64,000 bases of DNA from UMGS1519 sp050951095. GTDB taxonomy: Bacteria; Actinomycetota; Coriobacteriia; Coriobacteriales; Eggerthellaceae. The stretch spans positions 496,001 through 560,000 of the forward strand of contig JBMNIQ010000002.1 of the NCBI GenBank assembly GCA_050951095.1, in the 5' to 3' direction. The notes beneath the pieces were generated by a model. The model searched no databases. It was not told the origin of the DNA and saw only the letters and a list, made by a program, of their open reading frames with translations. Position 1 is the stretch's first letter. Each line of letters starts with the position of its first letter. Positions 1 through 7,940 of the stretch are shown here, one piece after another. The position numbers were made by a program, and so were the translations under genes.

Positions 1-1846
1 CCAGCAGCTCGCAGGCCTTCGACAGGCTGTCGTTCACATTCACGGACAGCACGTTCTTCGTGGCGATCTCCTCCACGTTGGTGCCCATGACGTCCTGCAT
101 GCGCTCGGCGAAGCTTGCGTTGTTGCGCTCGATGACGACCATCGAATACGGGTTCGTGAACGTGGGCACCTGGTCGGCCAGCAGGCCCATGACGTCGCCG
201 TCCGACACGAAACCGGTCACCGTGCCGTGCTCGTTCACCACGGGCGCGCCGGAGATGCCCTTCTCGGAGAACAGGCGCAGCGCCTCATAGGCCGTCTGAC
301 CTTCATGCAGCATGAAGACGTCCGTCTTCATCAGGTCGCGCACCGTGGCCTCGGCCGTTGCGCCGGCGTCTTCGGCAGCCTGCGGTTCGGCGGCTTCGAC
401 AGACTCGGGCGCCTTCAGGCGGGTTGCCAGCACCAGGCCCACCACGGCCATGGCAAGCGCGAAGATGAAGCCCCAGTGCGAGCCGTTCGCGAATGCCGCT
501 TGGTTCCCGGCATCGGCCACGGCTGCGCGGCCGGACACCAGCAGGCTGGTGGCCAGTGCGGTGCAGACGGCGCCGACGACCTGCTGCAACGTGTTCATGA
601 TGGTACTGCCGTCCGTGGAGAGCCTATGCGGCAGCGCCGACAGCGCATGTGTCTGCACGGGCGACATGGCCAGCGGCACGCCGATCATCATGATGATGTT
701 GCACGTCACCACGTAGGCCACGGATGTAGTCGCGTCCGCGAACAGCAGCATGATGCCGGCGACAGAAGAGCAGGCGAAGCCCAGGATGGCGGGCACGCGC
801 GCGCCCATGCGGTCGTAGATGCGGCCGGCCACCATGCTCACCAGGGCGTTCACCACGCCGCCGGGCAGCAGCAGCAAGCCGGTCAGCGCAACGGGCACCA
901 GCAGCGCGTTCTGGTAGTACTGCGGCAGCAGGTACATGACCGTCAGCGTGATGCCGAAGTTCAGCATGACCATCATGCTGCCCAGGCGGAACCCGGGCAC
1001 GGACAGGGCGTGCAGGTTCAGCACGGGCGCTTCCAGGTGAAGCTGGCGCCGCGCGTACAGCACCACGCAGACAATACCCACGATCAGGGATGCCAGCACC
1101 ACCGCGGATGTCCAGCCGTACAGGCTTGCCATGCCCGTGCCCAGCACGATGCCGCCGAACGCCAGCGTGGACAGCAGGATGGAGGTCCCGTCGATGTGCG
1201 GCTTCGTAAGCTGGTACGGGTTCACGCCGTAGCGCGCCAGGAACAGGATGGCGAACGCCAGAATCACGGCGAAGCTGAAGAAGATGAGGCGCCACGACCC
1301 GATGCCGCACAGGATGCCGGCCAGCGTGGGGCCGATGGCCGGGGCGAACATGATGACCAGTGTGACCGTGCCCATGGCGGCGCCGATGCGGTTCGGCGGA
1401 ACCACTTCCATGACCATGGCGAACATGAGCGGCAGGATCAGGCCCGTGCCGATGCCCTGGATGCAGCGGCCGATCAGCACGGTGGTGAAGTTCGGGCCGA
1501 AGCCGCTGATCAGAGAGCCCGCGAAGAATGCCGCCAATGCGAACAGCGCGATGCGGCGGGCGGGGAACCATTTCGTCAGCAGGCTGGAAAGGGGCAGCAC
1601 GATGCTGATGACCAGCATGTAGCCGATGATGAGCCACTGGGCAAGGCCGGTGTCGATGCCGAATACTTCCGTCAGCTGCGGCAATGCGATGTTCAGGGCC
1701 GTCTCGCTGTACATGCCCGTGAAGCCGCCCAGCAGGAAGCCCATCAGGGCAAGAAACGGCTTCTTCACTTTGACGTGCGCGGCCGGCGCGCCTGCGGGAG
1801 CTGCGGGTCCGTTCTGTTTGCTGTGTTGGGTATCGGTGATAGTCAA
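1..1846 (-). CDS. DHA2-type MFS drug exporter with C-terminal CBS domains (3' end outside window)
   Basis: Proton-driven multidrug exporter of the EmrB/QacA (DHA2) type in the inner membrane. The frame runs open to the window edge, at least 615 residues. A cytoplasmic N-terminus is followed by many hydrophobic helices from about residue 28 to 470, with family features such as ARRIALF, RCIQGIGTG and FAPAIGPTLAG. From about residue 485 there is a CBS domain (DLMKTDVF, ISGAPVV, VTGFVSDGDVM), and a second CBS repeat starts just before the edge. The start is a TTG at 1846 with AAAGGAG four bases upstream; no ATG fits. A permease fused to a CBS pair is unusual and suggests gating by adenine nucleotides. 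The upstream leader peptide and hairpin suggest inducible attenuation. Family is confident; substrate unknown. Confidence 0.85.
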   Translation of the reverse strand, partial: MTITDTQHSKQNGPAAPAGAPAAHVKVKKPFLALMGFLLGGFTGMYSETALNIALPQLTEVFGIDTGLAQWLIIGYMLVISIVLPLSSLLTKWFPARRIALFALAAFFAGSLISGFGPNFTTVLIGRCIQGIGTGLILPLMFAMVMEVVPPNRIGAAMGTVTLVIMFAPAIGPTLAGILCGIGSWRLIFFSFAVILAFAILFLARYGVNPYQLTKPHIDGTSILLSTLAFGGIVLGTGMASLYGWTSAVVLASLIVGIVCVVLYARRQLHLEAPVLNLHALSVPGFRLGSMMVMLNFGITLTVMYLLPQYYQNALLVPVALTGLLLLPGGVVNALVSMVAGRIYDRMGARVPAILGFACSSVAGIMLLFADATTSVAYVVTCNIIMMIGVPLAMSPVQTHALSALPHRLSTDGSTIMNTLQQVVGAVCTALATSLLVSGRAAVADAGNQAAFANGSHWGFIFALAMAVVGLVLATRLKAPESVEAAEPQAAEDAGATAEATVRDLMKTDVFMLHEGQTAYEALRLFSEKGISGAPVVNEHGTVTGFVSDGDVMGLLADQVPTFTNPYSMVVIERNNASFAERMQDVMGTNVEEIATKNVLSVNVNDSLSKACELL

Positions 1847-1869
1847 AGGTCTCCTTTCTCGTAGGAGCA

Positions 1870-1915
1870 GGAAGCAAGAAAGAGGGGGCCGCAACTTGCT
1901 CGTTGCGACCCCCTC
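1870..1915 (-). terminator. Terminator/attenuator hairpin in the leader of the MFS gene
   Basis: The arms at 1882-1895 and 1902-1915 form about 13 base pairs with one mismatch around a six-base loop. On the minus strand a T-rich run (TTTCTTGCTT) follows. It lies between the leader ORF and the TTG start of the permease, so it would stop transcription before the permease. A CGCAA at 1922-1926 could pair with TTGCG in the 3' arm (1890-1894) as an antiterminator. That pairing is inference. Confidence 0.65.
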
Positions 1916-1968
1916 CGCATATTGCGTACCTGGTCTCACTGCGCTCTTTTCTGTGAACGCATTCGAAG

Positions 1969-2016
1969 CTAGCACAGACGCTGCGGGCTTCGTAAGCATC
2001 TATTCATCGCAGACAT
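1969..2016 (-). CDS. Putative 15-residue leader peptide
   Basis: A short ORF, MSAMNRCLRSPQRLC, with an ATG at 2016 and a consensus GGAGG at 2021-2025, stops about 55 bases before the attenuator hairpin of the permease gene. It is rich in Arg, Cys and Ser. Its strong ribosome site, tiny size and position before a terminator are what is expected of a leader peptide whose stalled translation by an antibiotic opens the terminator. No similarity to a known leader peptide is claimed. Confidence 0.5.
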   Translation of the reverse strand: MSAMNRCLRSPQRLC

Positions 2017-2141
2017 AAATCCTCCATGGTTCGGTCCGATGGCCGCGGATGGCGTGCGGCTCAGCCAGCGCGTGGCTCAGCCGACGGGCGGTTCAGCCGG
2101 CGCGCAAAACATGACCGGCGTGGCGGGACGGAGAATCCCGG

Positions 2142-3884
2142 TCAGGCAAGGTCCTCGCGAATAACCGGCGTAAGACCGCACGTCGAGGTGACCGGCGCGA
2201 TGACCTTTCGGTAGTCGCGGCGGAACAGCGGCATCTCGCTATCGTAGCGCCAGGTGACGCGTACGACTGTGGCTTCGTGCTGATGACCGTTGCCTGTGGG
2301 CACCAGAACGTGGCTGCCGGGTTCGATGCTCTTGTCATCGCACAGGTAGTCCCTGGTCCGGGTGCCGGGCTCGACGTTGACGGATGCGTAGCGCCGCTTC
2401 TTGCCTGCCAGCTTCCTGCAATTCACCGTGAACGTGCCGTGCAGCGCGCCCGCCAGCTTGCCGTACAGCATCAGCTTCCCGAATTCGTCCCATGCGCTGC
2501 CGACCTCGTCGAAGACGATGGTGCCGCCTTTCCCGACCAGCCCGTATGCGGCCGAACGCTGCACGGTGCCGCGTACGACCAGCTTCTCGCGCATGCCGCA
2601 GAAGTGCGCTTCGGGAATCAGCACGGGGAACTTCGACGCATGATACGCGGGCGTGTCCAGTTCGCTCTTCTTGTCCTGCACGCGGAAGACCAGCTTCAAG
2701 TTGCCCTTGTCCGTGTCCTTCCAACGGTAATCCATCTCCATGCGCCGTCCGTTACCCAGTGCGAAGCGCAGCAGCCGCGGCAGACCGGACTCGTCGAAGG
2801 TCAGCTTCTCCTGCTTCTCCGCGAACGACGATTCCGGCAGAACGTCCGCCAGGGCCTTGTCGATGCGCCGCTCCACGGATTCGTCGCCGATGTAGTCCAT
2901 GGCCTGTCGGCGCATGCGGATGGCAAGCTTCGCCATCAGGTAGTATGCGAACGCGCTGTCGGCATCGGGGGCTCCGCTCAGGCCCTCCCGTTCTATGTTC
3001 CCGGCGCGCAGGGCGATGTCCGCGAACTTGCTCGTGCGTTCCCCCGTGCAGAAATAAGGCAGGTTCTGGTTGAACAGCTCCCAGATGATGCTCTCGGCGG
3101 TCTGCATGTCCTTCGGGCAGCCTGTGCCCTTCTTGAACAGGTCGGACAGCTTGTAGCGGGACTCGTAGGAGCCGCCCGCCGCGCCGATGGAGAACCAGTA
3201 GAACGCCTTGTCGTATTCCGGCGTGCCGTTCGTGCAGCGGCCGTAGTAATAGATATAGCCCAGCGTGTTGGCGTAGCGGGAATCCGGGGAGATCTCCTCC
3301 AGCTTCAGCAGGCAGTCGCGCGAGGCTTCCCAATCCTGGGAGAAGCCGGCACATCCGTCGCCGTAGCAGGCGTACGCCTTTTCGTGCAGCGCCTGCGGAT
3401 GGTTTTCGGCGGCTAGTTCGTTCACCGTCTTCACGTACAGCTCCTGGATGCCGGGTATATCCGTGGCTTCGACCTGGTCCATGTCCCACAGGTTCAGGAA
3501 CTGCACCTTCTGTTCGTGCGTCAGCGCGCGTTCGATAAGCGGCTTCTCGTGGTCGCGCACGTAGGTGTCGATCCAGCCCAGCATGTCGTCAAGGTTTTCG
3601 TCGGATTCGTCGTATTCGAAGCGCTCGAGCAGCGCTTCGTAGATGTCGCTGAAGATGCTGCGGGCGCAGGGAACGCCGGGTATTTCCCGTTCGTCGAAAT
3701 CCGGATGGGCGTTGCCGTCGATGTAGTCCCAACCGCCCAGATCGTCCATGAATTCGTCGAAGACCGCATAATACCAGTCCATTGCGTCCTCGGTGTCAAG
3801 TCCGCCATGGTCCCGGATGTTCTGCAGCGCGGTTCTCAGGTCCGCAAGCGTCATCTGGTAGCGGGCGTTCGACTGCAGCGGCAC
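2142..3884 (-). CDS. Uncharacterised 580-residue protein with Sel1/TPR-like repeats
   Basis: Function not recognised. Residues about 160-280 carry Sel1-like repeat features (LGYIYYYGR, KAFYWFSIGAAGGSYES, YKLSDLFKKGTG), which usually mediate protein contacts. The N-terminal 150 residues are acidic and aromatic (DDLGGWDYIDG). The last 200 residues look beta-rich and contain cysteines. No signal peptide or membrane segment is seen, so it is likely cytosolic. The start is a GTG at 3884 that abuts the TAA of the small upstream gene, so translation is probably coupled; no Shine-Dalgarno is visible. An internal ATG at 3854 is the alternative start. Confidence 0.75.
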   Translation of the reverse strand: MPLQSNARYQMTLADLRTALQNIRDHGGLDTEDAMDWYYAVFDEFMDDLGGWDYIDGNAHPDFDEREIPGVPCARSIFSDIYEALLERFEYDESDENLDDMLGWIDTYVRDHEKPLIERALTHEQKVQFLNLWDMDQVEATDIPGIQELYVKTVNELAAENHPQALHEKAYACYGDGCAGFSQDWEASRDCLLKLEEISPDSRYANTLGYIYYYGRCTNGTPEYDKAFYWFSIGAAGGSYESRYKLSDLFKKGTGCPKDMQTAESIIWELFNQNLPYFCTGERTSKFADIALRAGNIEREGLSGAPDADSAFAYYLMAKLAIRMRRQAMDYIGDESVERRIDKALADVLPESSFAEKQEKLTFDESGLPRLLRFALGNGRRMEMDYRWKDTDKGNLKLVFRVQDKKSELDTPAYHASKFPVLIPEAHFCGMREKLVVRGTVQRSAAYGLVGKGGTIVFDEVGSAWDEFGKLMLYGKLAGALHGTFTVNCRKLAGKKRRYASVNVEPGTRTRDYLCDDKSIEPGSHVLVPTGNGHQHEATVVRVTWRYDSEMPLFRRDYRKVIAPVTSTCGLTPVIREDLA

Positions 3885-4142
3885 TTAGGCGATGCCGCCG
3901 CGCAGCTGTTTCGGCGTGACCTCGAAGCGGCACAGCTTTCGCAGACCGTCCTGGTCAAGCGTGACGGGCGGGACCACGGAAAGCGCCGATTCGCGGTATT
4001 TCCGGGCGTGCTCGGGATTGCCCTCGCCGGTCAGGTCCACCAGCACGTGCTTCTTCTTGAATCCCAGCACCTGCCCGTATTCGCCGGCGTTCTCGCCTTC
4101 TTCGACTTTGACCGTGTCCCATTGCTTGATGTCATCGGACAT
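3885..4142 (-). CDS. Small acidic protein with a KOW-like motif
   Basis: An 85-residue protein of unknown role. The segment VKVEEGENAGEYGQVLGF followed by KKKHVLVDL resembles a KOW/SH3-like nucleic-acid or ribosome-binding loop, but this rests on pattern only. The ATG at 4142 has a GAGGGG about eight bases upstream. The stop codon touches the start of the Sel1-like gene, so the two are one transcript and probably work together. Confidence 0.65.
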   Translation of the reverse strand: MSDDIKQWDTVKVEEGENAGEYGQVLGFKKKHVLVDLTGEGNPEHARKYRESALSVVPPVTLDQDGLRKLCRFEVTPKQLRGGIA

Positions 4143-4255
4143 GTTACGGCCCCTCTTTCGTATCGGCTGCCAAAGCGCTTCCTAGTTGGAACGATAGCAA
4201 AAGTGCCGCATGCGGGCATCACGTAAGCAAAGCGTTGGGGAAAAGATCGCGCGAA

Positions 4256-4296
4256 GGCCGCCCGAACCCTCGGAGGAGGGGGCGGGCGGCCCTTTT
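4256..4296 (+). terminator. GC-rich hairpin with short T run ahead of the MBL gene
   Basis: GGCCGCCCG (4256-4264) pairs with CGGGCGGCC (4283-4291) and is followed by CTTTTG. It reads as a weak intrinsic terminator on the plus strand. It lies upstream of the MBL gene with no plus-strand gene before it, so it may be an attenuator or shield the gene from readthrough. Confidence 0.4.
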
Positions 4297-4405
4297 GCGC
4301 CCTGCAGTTATCGGCATTGCCGATGCAGCGTGCAAGAGTGCGCGGCCCGCGGGCCTTGCGGCATCGGTGGCGCGTATCATGGGCCGAAGACGAAGGGGGC
4401 ATTTC

Positions 4406-5206
4406 ATGCACGAGGTATTTCCAGTCAGCACGCATGTGCGGCATATCCAGGAAATCGGCGGTTCCGATCCGGTGTTCTTCAGCGTGGCCCAGGGAAGCCG
4501 GAGCGCGTTGGTGGTGGATACCGCCTATGGCGTGGGGGACACCCGGGGCTGGGTGGACCAGAACGTCTCGGTGCCGTATCGCGTCATCAACACGCACGGG
4601 CATCTGGACCATGTGCAGGGCAACAGCCAATTCGAAGAGGCGTGGATCCATCCAGCCGACCTGCCCGCCTACGATCGCGCGAACAGCCGGATGATGCGCC
4701 TGTCCACGTTCTTCCAGTTCGGTTTGGCGAACGGTCTGCCGAAGAGCGCGAAGGACGCGTTCATTACCGCTCCGCAGACCGTCATGCATGCATTGGACGG
4801 CAACGAGCGCTTCGACCTGGGCGGCGTGCATGTGCGCGTGGTGGAGCTGCCGGGGCATACGAAGGGCGAGATAGGCTTGCTGGTGGAAGAGGACCGGCTG
4901 CTGCTTTCGGGCGACTCGTTCAGCGACGATTGCTTCATGTTCGGCGACAACCACGATTCGCTGGAGACGCTTGCAAGCTCGCTGGAGAAGGCGCTCGCGC
5001 TGCCGTTCGACGCCTACCTGGGCAGCCATACGCACGAGACGCTGCCGCGGGAATTCCTGGCCACGGTGCTGCAGAATGCGCGACAGCAGCGCGTGGTGCC
5101 CGGTTCCGAGGAAGTCATCAACGGCGTGGAGACGCTGACCATCCAGGCCGAAGGGCCGTACGGCGTGTCGAAGATCCGCATCCCGGCCTCGGGCGCGGAG
5201 GCGTAG
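4406..5206 (+). CDS. Metallo-beta-lactamase-fold hydrolase
   Basis: A 266-residue soluble protein of the MBL-fold (glyoxalase II-like) family. The metal-binding motif HGHLDH lies at about residue 71. Further metal ligands are likely in ELPGHTKGE, LSGDSFSDD and LGSHTHE. The DDCFMFGD segment suggests a sugar, nucleotide or thioester substrate but does not define it. The ATG at 4406 has GAAGGGGG six to ten bases upstream, and the residues after it match the family start. It stands alone between the Sel1-like pair and hslO. A specific substrate cannot be assigned. Confidence 0.85.
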   Translation: MHEVFPVSTHVRHIQEIGGSDPVFFSVAQGSRSALVVDTAYGVGDTRGWVDQNVSVPYRVINTHGHLDHVQGNSQFEEAWIHPADLPAYDRANSRMMRLSTFFQFGLANGLPKSAKDAFITAPQTVMHALDGNERFDLGGVHVRVVELPGHTKGEIGLLVEEDRLLLSGDSFSDDCFMFGDNHDSLETLASSLEKALALPFDAYLGSHTHETLPREFLATVLQNARQQRVVPGSEEVINGVETLTIQAEGPYGVSKIRIPASGAEA

Positions 5207-5352
5207 GGCGGGCGCCTGCCGCCTGCCTGCGTGCTGGCGGGCACCTGCTGCCGCCGGGGCGTTCGCCTGCAAGAAGCAGAGTCTGTGCAGCCTGGGTAAC
5301 AAGACCGTGCAAGCACTGCGCAACGGCGCATACTGTACATGAAACACATGCG

Positions 5353-5374
5353 GCCCGGCAGTGCGCTGCCGGGC
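5353..5374. promoter_or_regulatory. Perfect hairpin in the hslO leader
   Basis: GCCCGGCA (5353-5360) and TGCCGGGC (5367-5374) form an 8-bp perfect stem with a six-base loop, ending 24 bases before the hslO start. There is no T run, so it is not an obvious terminator. It could be an mRNA structure affecting translation or a protein-binding site. Confidence 0.35.
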
Positions 5375-5398
5375 AAAGGGTATGCAGGCAGGTGCGTT

Positions 5399-6355
5399 AT
5401 GGCAGATGAACTGAAAGATTTCCAACAAGAGAAAGTGCACAGCGGCGACCACATCGTCCGCGGCACAGCGGCCGACGGGCAGGTTCGCGCGTTTGCCGTC
5501 ACGGCGCGGCAGACCGTGCAGACGGCGAAGGAGGCGCATCATACCAGCCCGCTCGTCACGGCGGCGCTGGGGCGCCTGATGATGTCCGGCCTGATGATGG
5601 GCGTTATGTTCAAGAATCCCGGCGAGCTGGTCACGCTTTCCGTGCGCGGCGACGGTCCCATCGGTGGGCTGATCGTTACGGCGAACACGGAAGGCCAGGT
5701 GAAGGGCTTCGCGAACCATCCGAACGTCTGGCTGCCGCCGAACGACAAGGGGAAGCTGGATGTGGGCGGCGGCATCGGCTTCGGCTCGCTGACCGTCATC
5801 CGCGACGAGCCCGGTGCCGACCCGTATTCCAGCTCCGTCGAGCTGGCATCCGGCGAGATCGGCGACGACATCACGTATTACTTCGCCATGAGCGAGCAGG
5901 TTCCCACGTCGGTGGGCGTGGGCGTGCTGGTGGATCGCGATACGAGCGTCCGGCAAGCGGGCGGCTTCCTGGTGCAGCTCATGCCGGATTGCTCGGACGA
6001 GGTGGCCGAAAAGCTGGAGGCGAACCTGAAGGGCGTCCAGTCCGTCACGGACCTGCTGGAAGACGGCCTGCTTCCCGCGGATATCCTGCGTCTTGTGCTG
6101 GACGGCCTGGATTTCCAAGAGCTGGAGACCATCCCGGCGGAATTCCATTGCGGCTGCAACGAGGACCGCGCCGTTCGCGCCGTGCTGGCGCTTGGCCTGG
6201 ACGAGCTGCAGAGCCTGGTGGACGACGGTGAGCCCGCCGAGGTCTACTGCCACTTCTGCGGCAAGCGCTACACGCTGTCGCCCGACAAGCTGAAGCTGCT
6301 GTTGGCGGCGGGGACGAAGGCGGAAGTCCAGGAAGCGGAAGAAGACAAGGACTAG
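5399..6355 (+). CDS. hslO: Redox-regulated chaperone Hsp33
   Basis: Cytosolic holdase chaperone activated by oxidative unfolding. The 318-residue protein has the Hsp33 core (TSPLVTAALGRLMM, VRGDGPIGG, GFANHPNVWLP) and the C-terminal zinc switch CGC (in FHCGCNEDR) and CHFC (in VYCHFCGKRY). These give the canonical CxC and CxxC pairs near residues 248 and 280. A longer frame starts at 5339, but the ATG at 5399 matches the usual N-terminus (MADELKDF) and has GCAGG upstream. It fits a window rich in redox genes (ferritin, peroxidase, thioredoxin). Confidence 0.96.
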   Translation: MADELKDFQQEKVHSGDHIVRGTAADGQVRAFAVTARQTVQTAKEAHHTSPLVTAALGRLMMSGLMMGVMFKNPGELVTLSVRGDGPIGGLIVTANTEGQVKGFANHPNVWLPPNDKGKLDVGGGIGFGSLTVIRDEPGADPYSSSVELASGEIGDDITYYFAMSEQVPTSVGVGVLVDRDTSVRQAGGFLVQLMPDCSDEVAEKLEANLKGVQSVTDLLEDGLLPADILRLVLDGLDFQELETIPAEFHCGCNEDRAVRAVLALGLDELQSLVDDGEPAEVYCHFCGKRYTLSPDKLKLLLAAGTKAEVQEAEEDKD

Positions 6356-6404
6356 GCATCTCGCCTGGCCCTATAAGCTGGCCGTGCGGTGGAAGGAGGC
6401 GGAT

Positions 6405-7184
6405 ATGCGCATCGATCGGGCGAATGCGCGCCGGGCGTTCGACGCCTACGTGGCTGCATATGATGGCACGGACCCGAAGATTCGCCTGAAGGCGGATCAC
6501 ACGTACCGCGTGGCCGACCTGTGCGAACGCATTTCCCGCAGCCTTCCGCTGCCCGAAGATGACGTGGACCTGGCCTGGCTGTGCGGGCTGCTGCATGACA
6601 TCGGCCGCTTCGAGCAGGTGCGGCGCTTCGGCACGTTCAAGGATGCGGAATCCGTGAGCCATGCGGCGCTGGGCGCGCAGATTCTGTTCGGGGAGGGCGG
6701 CATCATCCGCCGGCTTGCGGCGGATTCCGGCCAGGACGCGCTCGTCCGGGCGGCCGTGGCGGAGCATAGCGATTACAGACTGCCGTCTGACCAGGACGAA
6801 CGCACGCGGACATTCTGCGATATCGTGCGCGATGCCGACAAGATAGACATCGTGAAGGTGAACTGCGTTGAACCCGTGCAGGCCATCTACGATGTGAGCG
6901 AGGCCGAGCTTGCAGCAAGCTCCGTATCGCCGCAAGCGCTAGCGGGGTTCGCGGAGCATCGCACGCTTCGCCGCGGCGAGCGCGTGTACCCGGCGGATTA
7001 CGTGGTAGGCCACATCTGCTTCGCATTCGAGCTGGCGTATTCGGAAAGCCGCCGTCTCATGCGGCAGCAGGGCTATCTGGACCAGATGCTGTCGCGCCCG
7101 TTCTCGAACGCGCAGACGGCGGAGGCGTTCGCACGCATGCGCGCGGAGATGCGCGCGTGGCTGGACGCGCGGGAGCGCGGCTAG
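6405..7184 (+). CDS. HD-domain phosphohydrolase
   Basis: A 259-residue soluble HD-superfamily hydrolase. The motif runs ADHTYRVADLC, then CGLLHDIGRFEQ with the defining HD pair at about residue 65, then AEHSDY and VRDADKIDIV with the distal Asp. Such proteins hydrolyse nucleotides or phosphate esters; the substrate is unknown. The start ATG at 6405 has a strong GGAAGGAGG six bases upstream. Its stop overlaps the stop of the convergent PTH2 gene in the palindrome CTAG. Confidence 0.85.
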   Translation: MRIDRANARRAFDAYVAAYDGTDPKIRLKADHTYRVADLCERISRSLPLPEDDVDLAWLCGLLHDIGRFEQVRRFGTFKDAESVSHAALGAQILFGEGGIIRRLAADSGQDALVRAAVAEHSDYRLPSDQDERTRTFCDIVRDADKIDIVKVNCVEPVQAIYDVSEAELAASSVSPQALAGFAEHRTLRRGERVYPADYVVGHICFAFELAYSESRRLMRQQGYLDQMLSRPFSNAQTAEAFARMRAEMRAWLDARERG

Positions 7185-7627
7185 TACAGCGGCAGGTCGC
7201 CGGTCAGCGGGTCGATCTGCTCCGGGAACAGCGGTTCGAACGCCAGGCACGTGTACGTGGGTTCGCCGTGGAACTCCGTCATGCCGGCATCCCTGATCAG
7301 CGACACGACGAAGCCCCTCTGGCGGCCTTCATCCGCCAGCCTCAGCAGCTCTTGTTCGCCATCCACGTAGACGCACACCTTCGCCACGCCGGCATCGAAC
7401 CAGGCGGTCAGCGGCGTGACGTCGTCCGGGCGATGCGCGAGGGTGGCGAAGTTGGGCGCGCCGTTCTCGTCCGCCACCACGCGCACCTGGTCCAGGCGCT
7501 GCTGGCGTGCCAGCGCCATGAGCACCGCCTCCACGCACGCGTGCCCGGACTGCGCGGCTATCTTGCCCTTGCGCATCTTCAGGTCGCGACGGACCACGAT
7601 CATCTGCTTTGCCTTGTATGCCGGCAT
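7181..7627 (-). CDS. PTH2-family peptidyl-tRNA hydrolase
   Basis: A 148-residue protein of the archaeal/eukaryotic-type PTH2 family, which cleaves peptidyl-tRNA. Family features include KQMIVVRRDLKMRKGKIAAQ (the KxxxGKxxAQ segment), GHACVEAV, VCVYVDGEQELL and a C-terminal stretch TYTCLAFEPL. The frame extends further upstream, but that part is low-complexity Arg/Ala. The ATG at 7627 has GGAG six bases upstream and gives the expected N-terminus. Its gene ends head-on with the HD gene. PTH2 in bacteria usually supplements PTH1; its exact role here is uncertain. Confidence 0.85.
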   Translation of the reverse strand: MPAYKAKQMIVVRRDLKMRKGKIAAQSGHACVEAVLMALARQQRLDQVRVVADENGAPNFATLAHRPDDVTPLTAWFDAGVAKVCVYVDGEQELLRLADEGRQRGFVVSLIRDAGMTEFHGEPTYTCLAFEPLFPEQIDPLTGDLPLY

Positions 7628-7940
7628 GCGTTCTCCGTTTCTCGCGGGGCGGCTTGCGGTTGCCGCCCGATTCGTTTCCGTACGACTATACCGCGCGCGG
7701 GCGTTCCGTGCGGGCGGCGGTTGCGTTGCGCGAGCGGCGCGCGAGTGGCGGGCAGGCGGCGACGTGCGGGCGGCGGCGCGCGGACGGCGTGCGGGTCGCA
7801 TGCGCATCGCGGCCGCGTCGTGTGCGTTTCCGCGGCGTTTCGCCCATGCGCATCTCGTGGCTTTCGTGCGGGTTCGGCATCGCGGTCGCTGCGGGTGCGC
7901 GCGGGATTCCTATAATGAAAAGGCAAAAAGAGGTGACGCT
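7628..7940. other. GC-rich intergenic interval with the otsAB promoter
   Basis: This stretch holds a very GC-rich, low-complexity block (about 7690-7810) of CGGGCGGCG-like sequence without a supported gene. On the plus strand a perfect -10 TATAAT lies at 7911-7916, giving a leader of about 18 bases for the trehalose gene at 7941; no clear -35 is visible. On the minus strand TATAGT at 7685-7690 may serve the PTH2 gene. Confidence 0.45.

Noticed and set aside
4031..6253. A 740-codon minus-strand ORF across the MBL and hslO genes
   Set aside because: It runs antisense through two genes with clear catalytic motifs; its Arg/His/Ala composition is typical of antisense frames in high-GC DNA.
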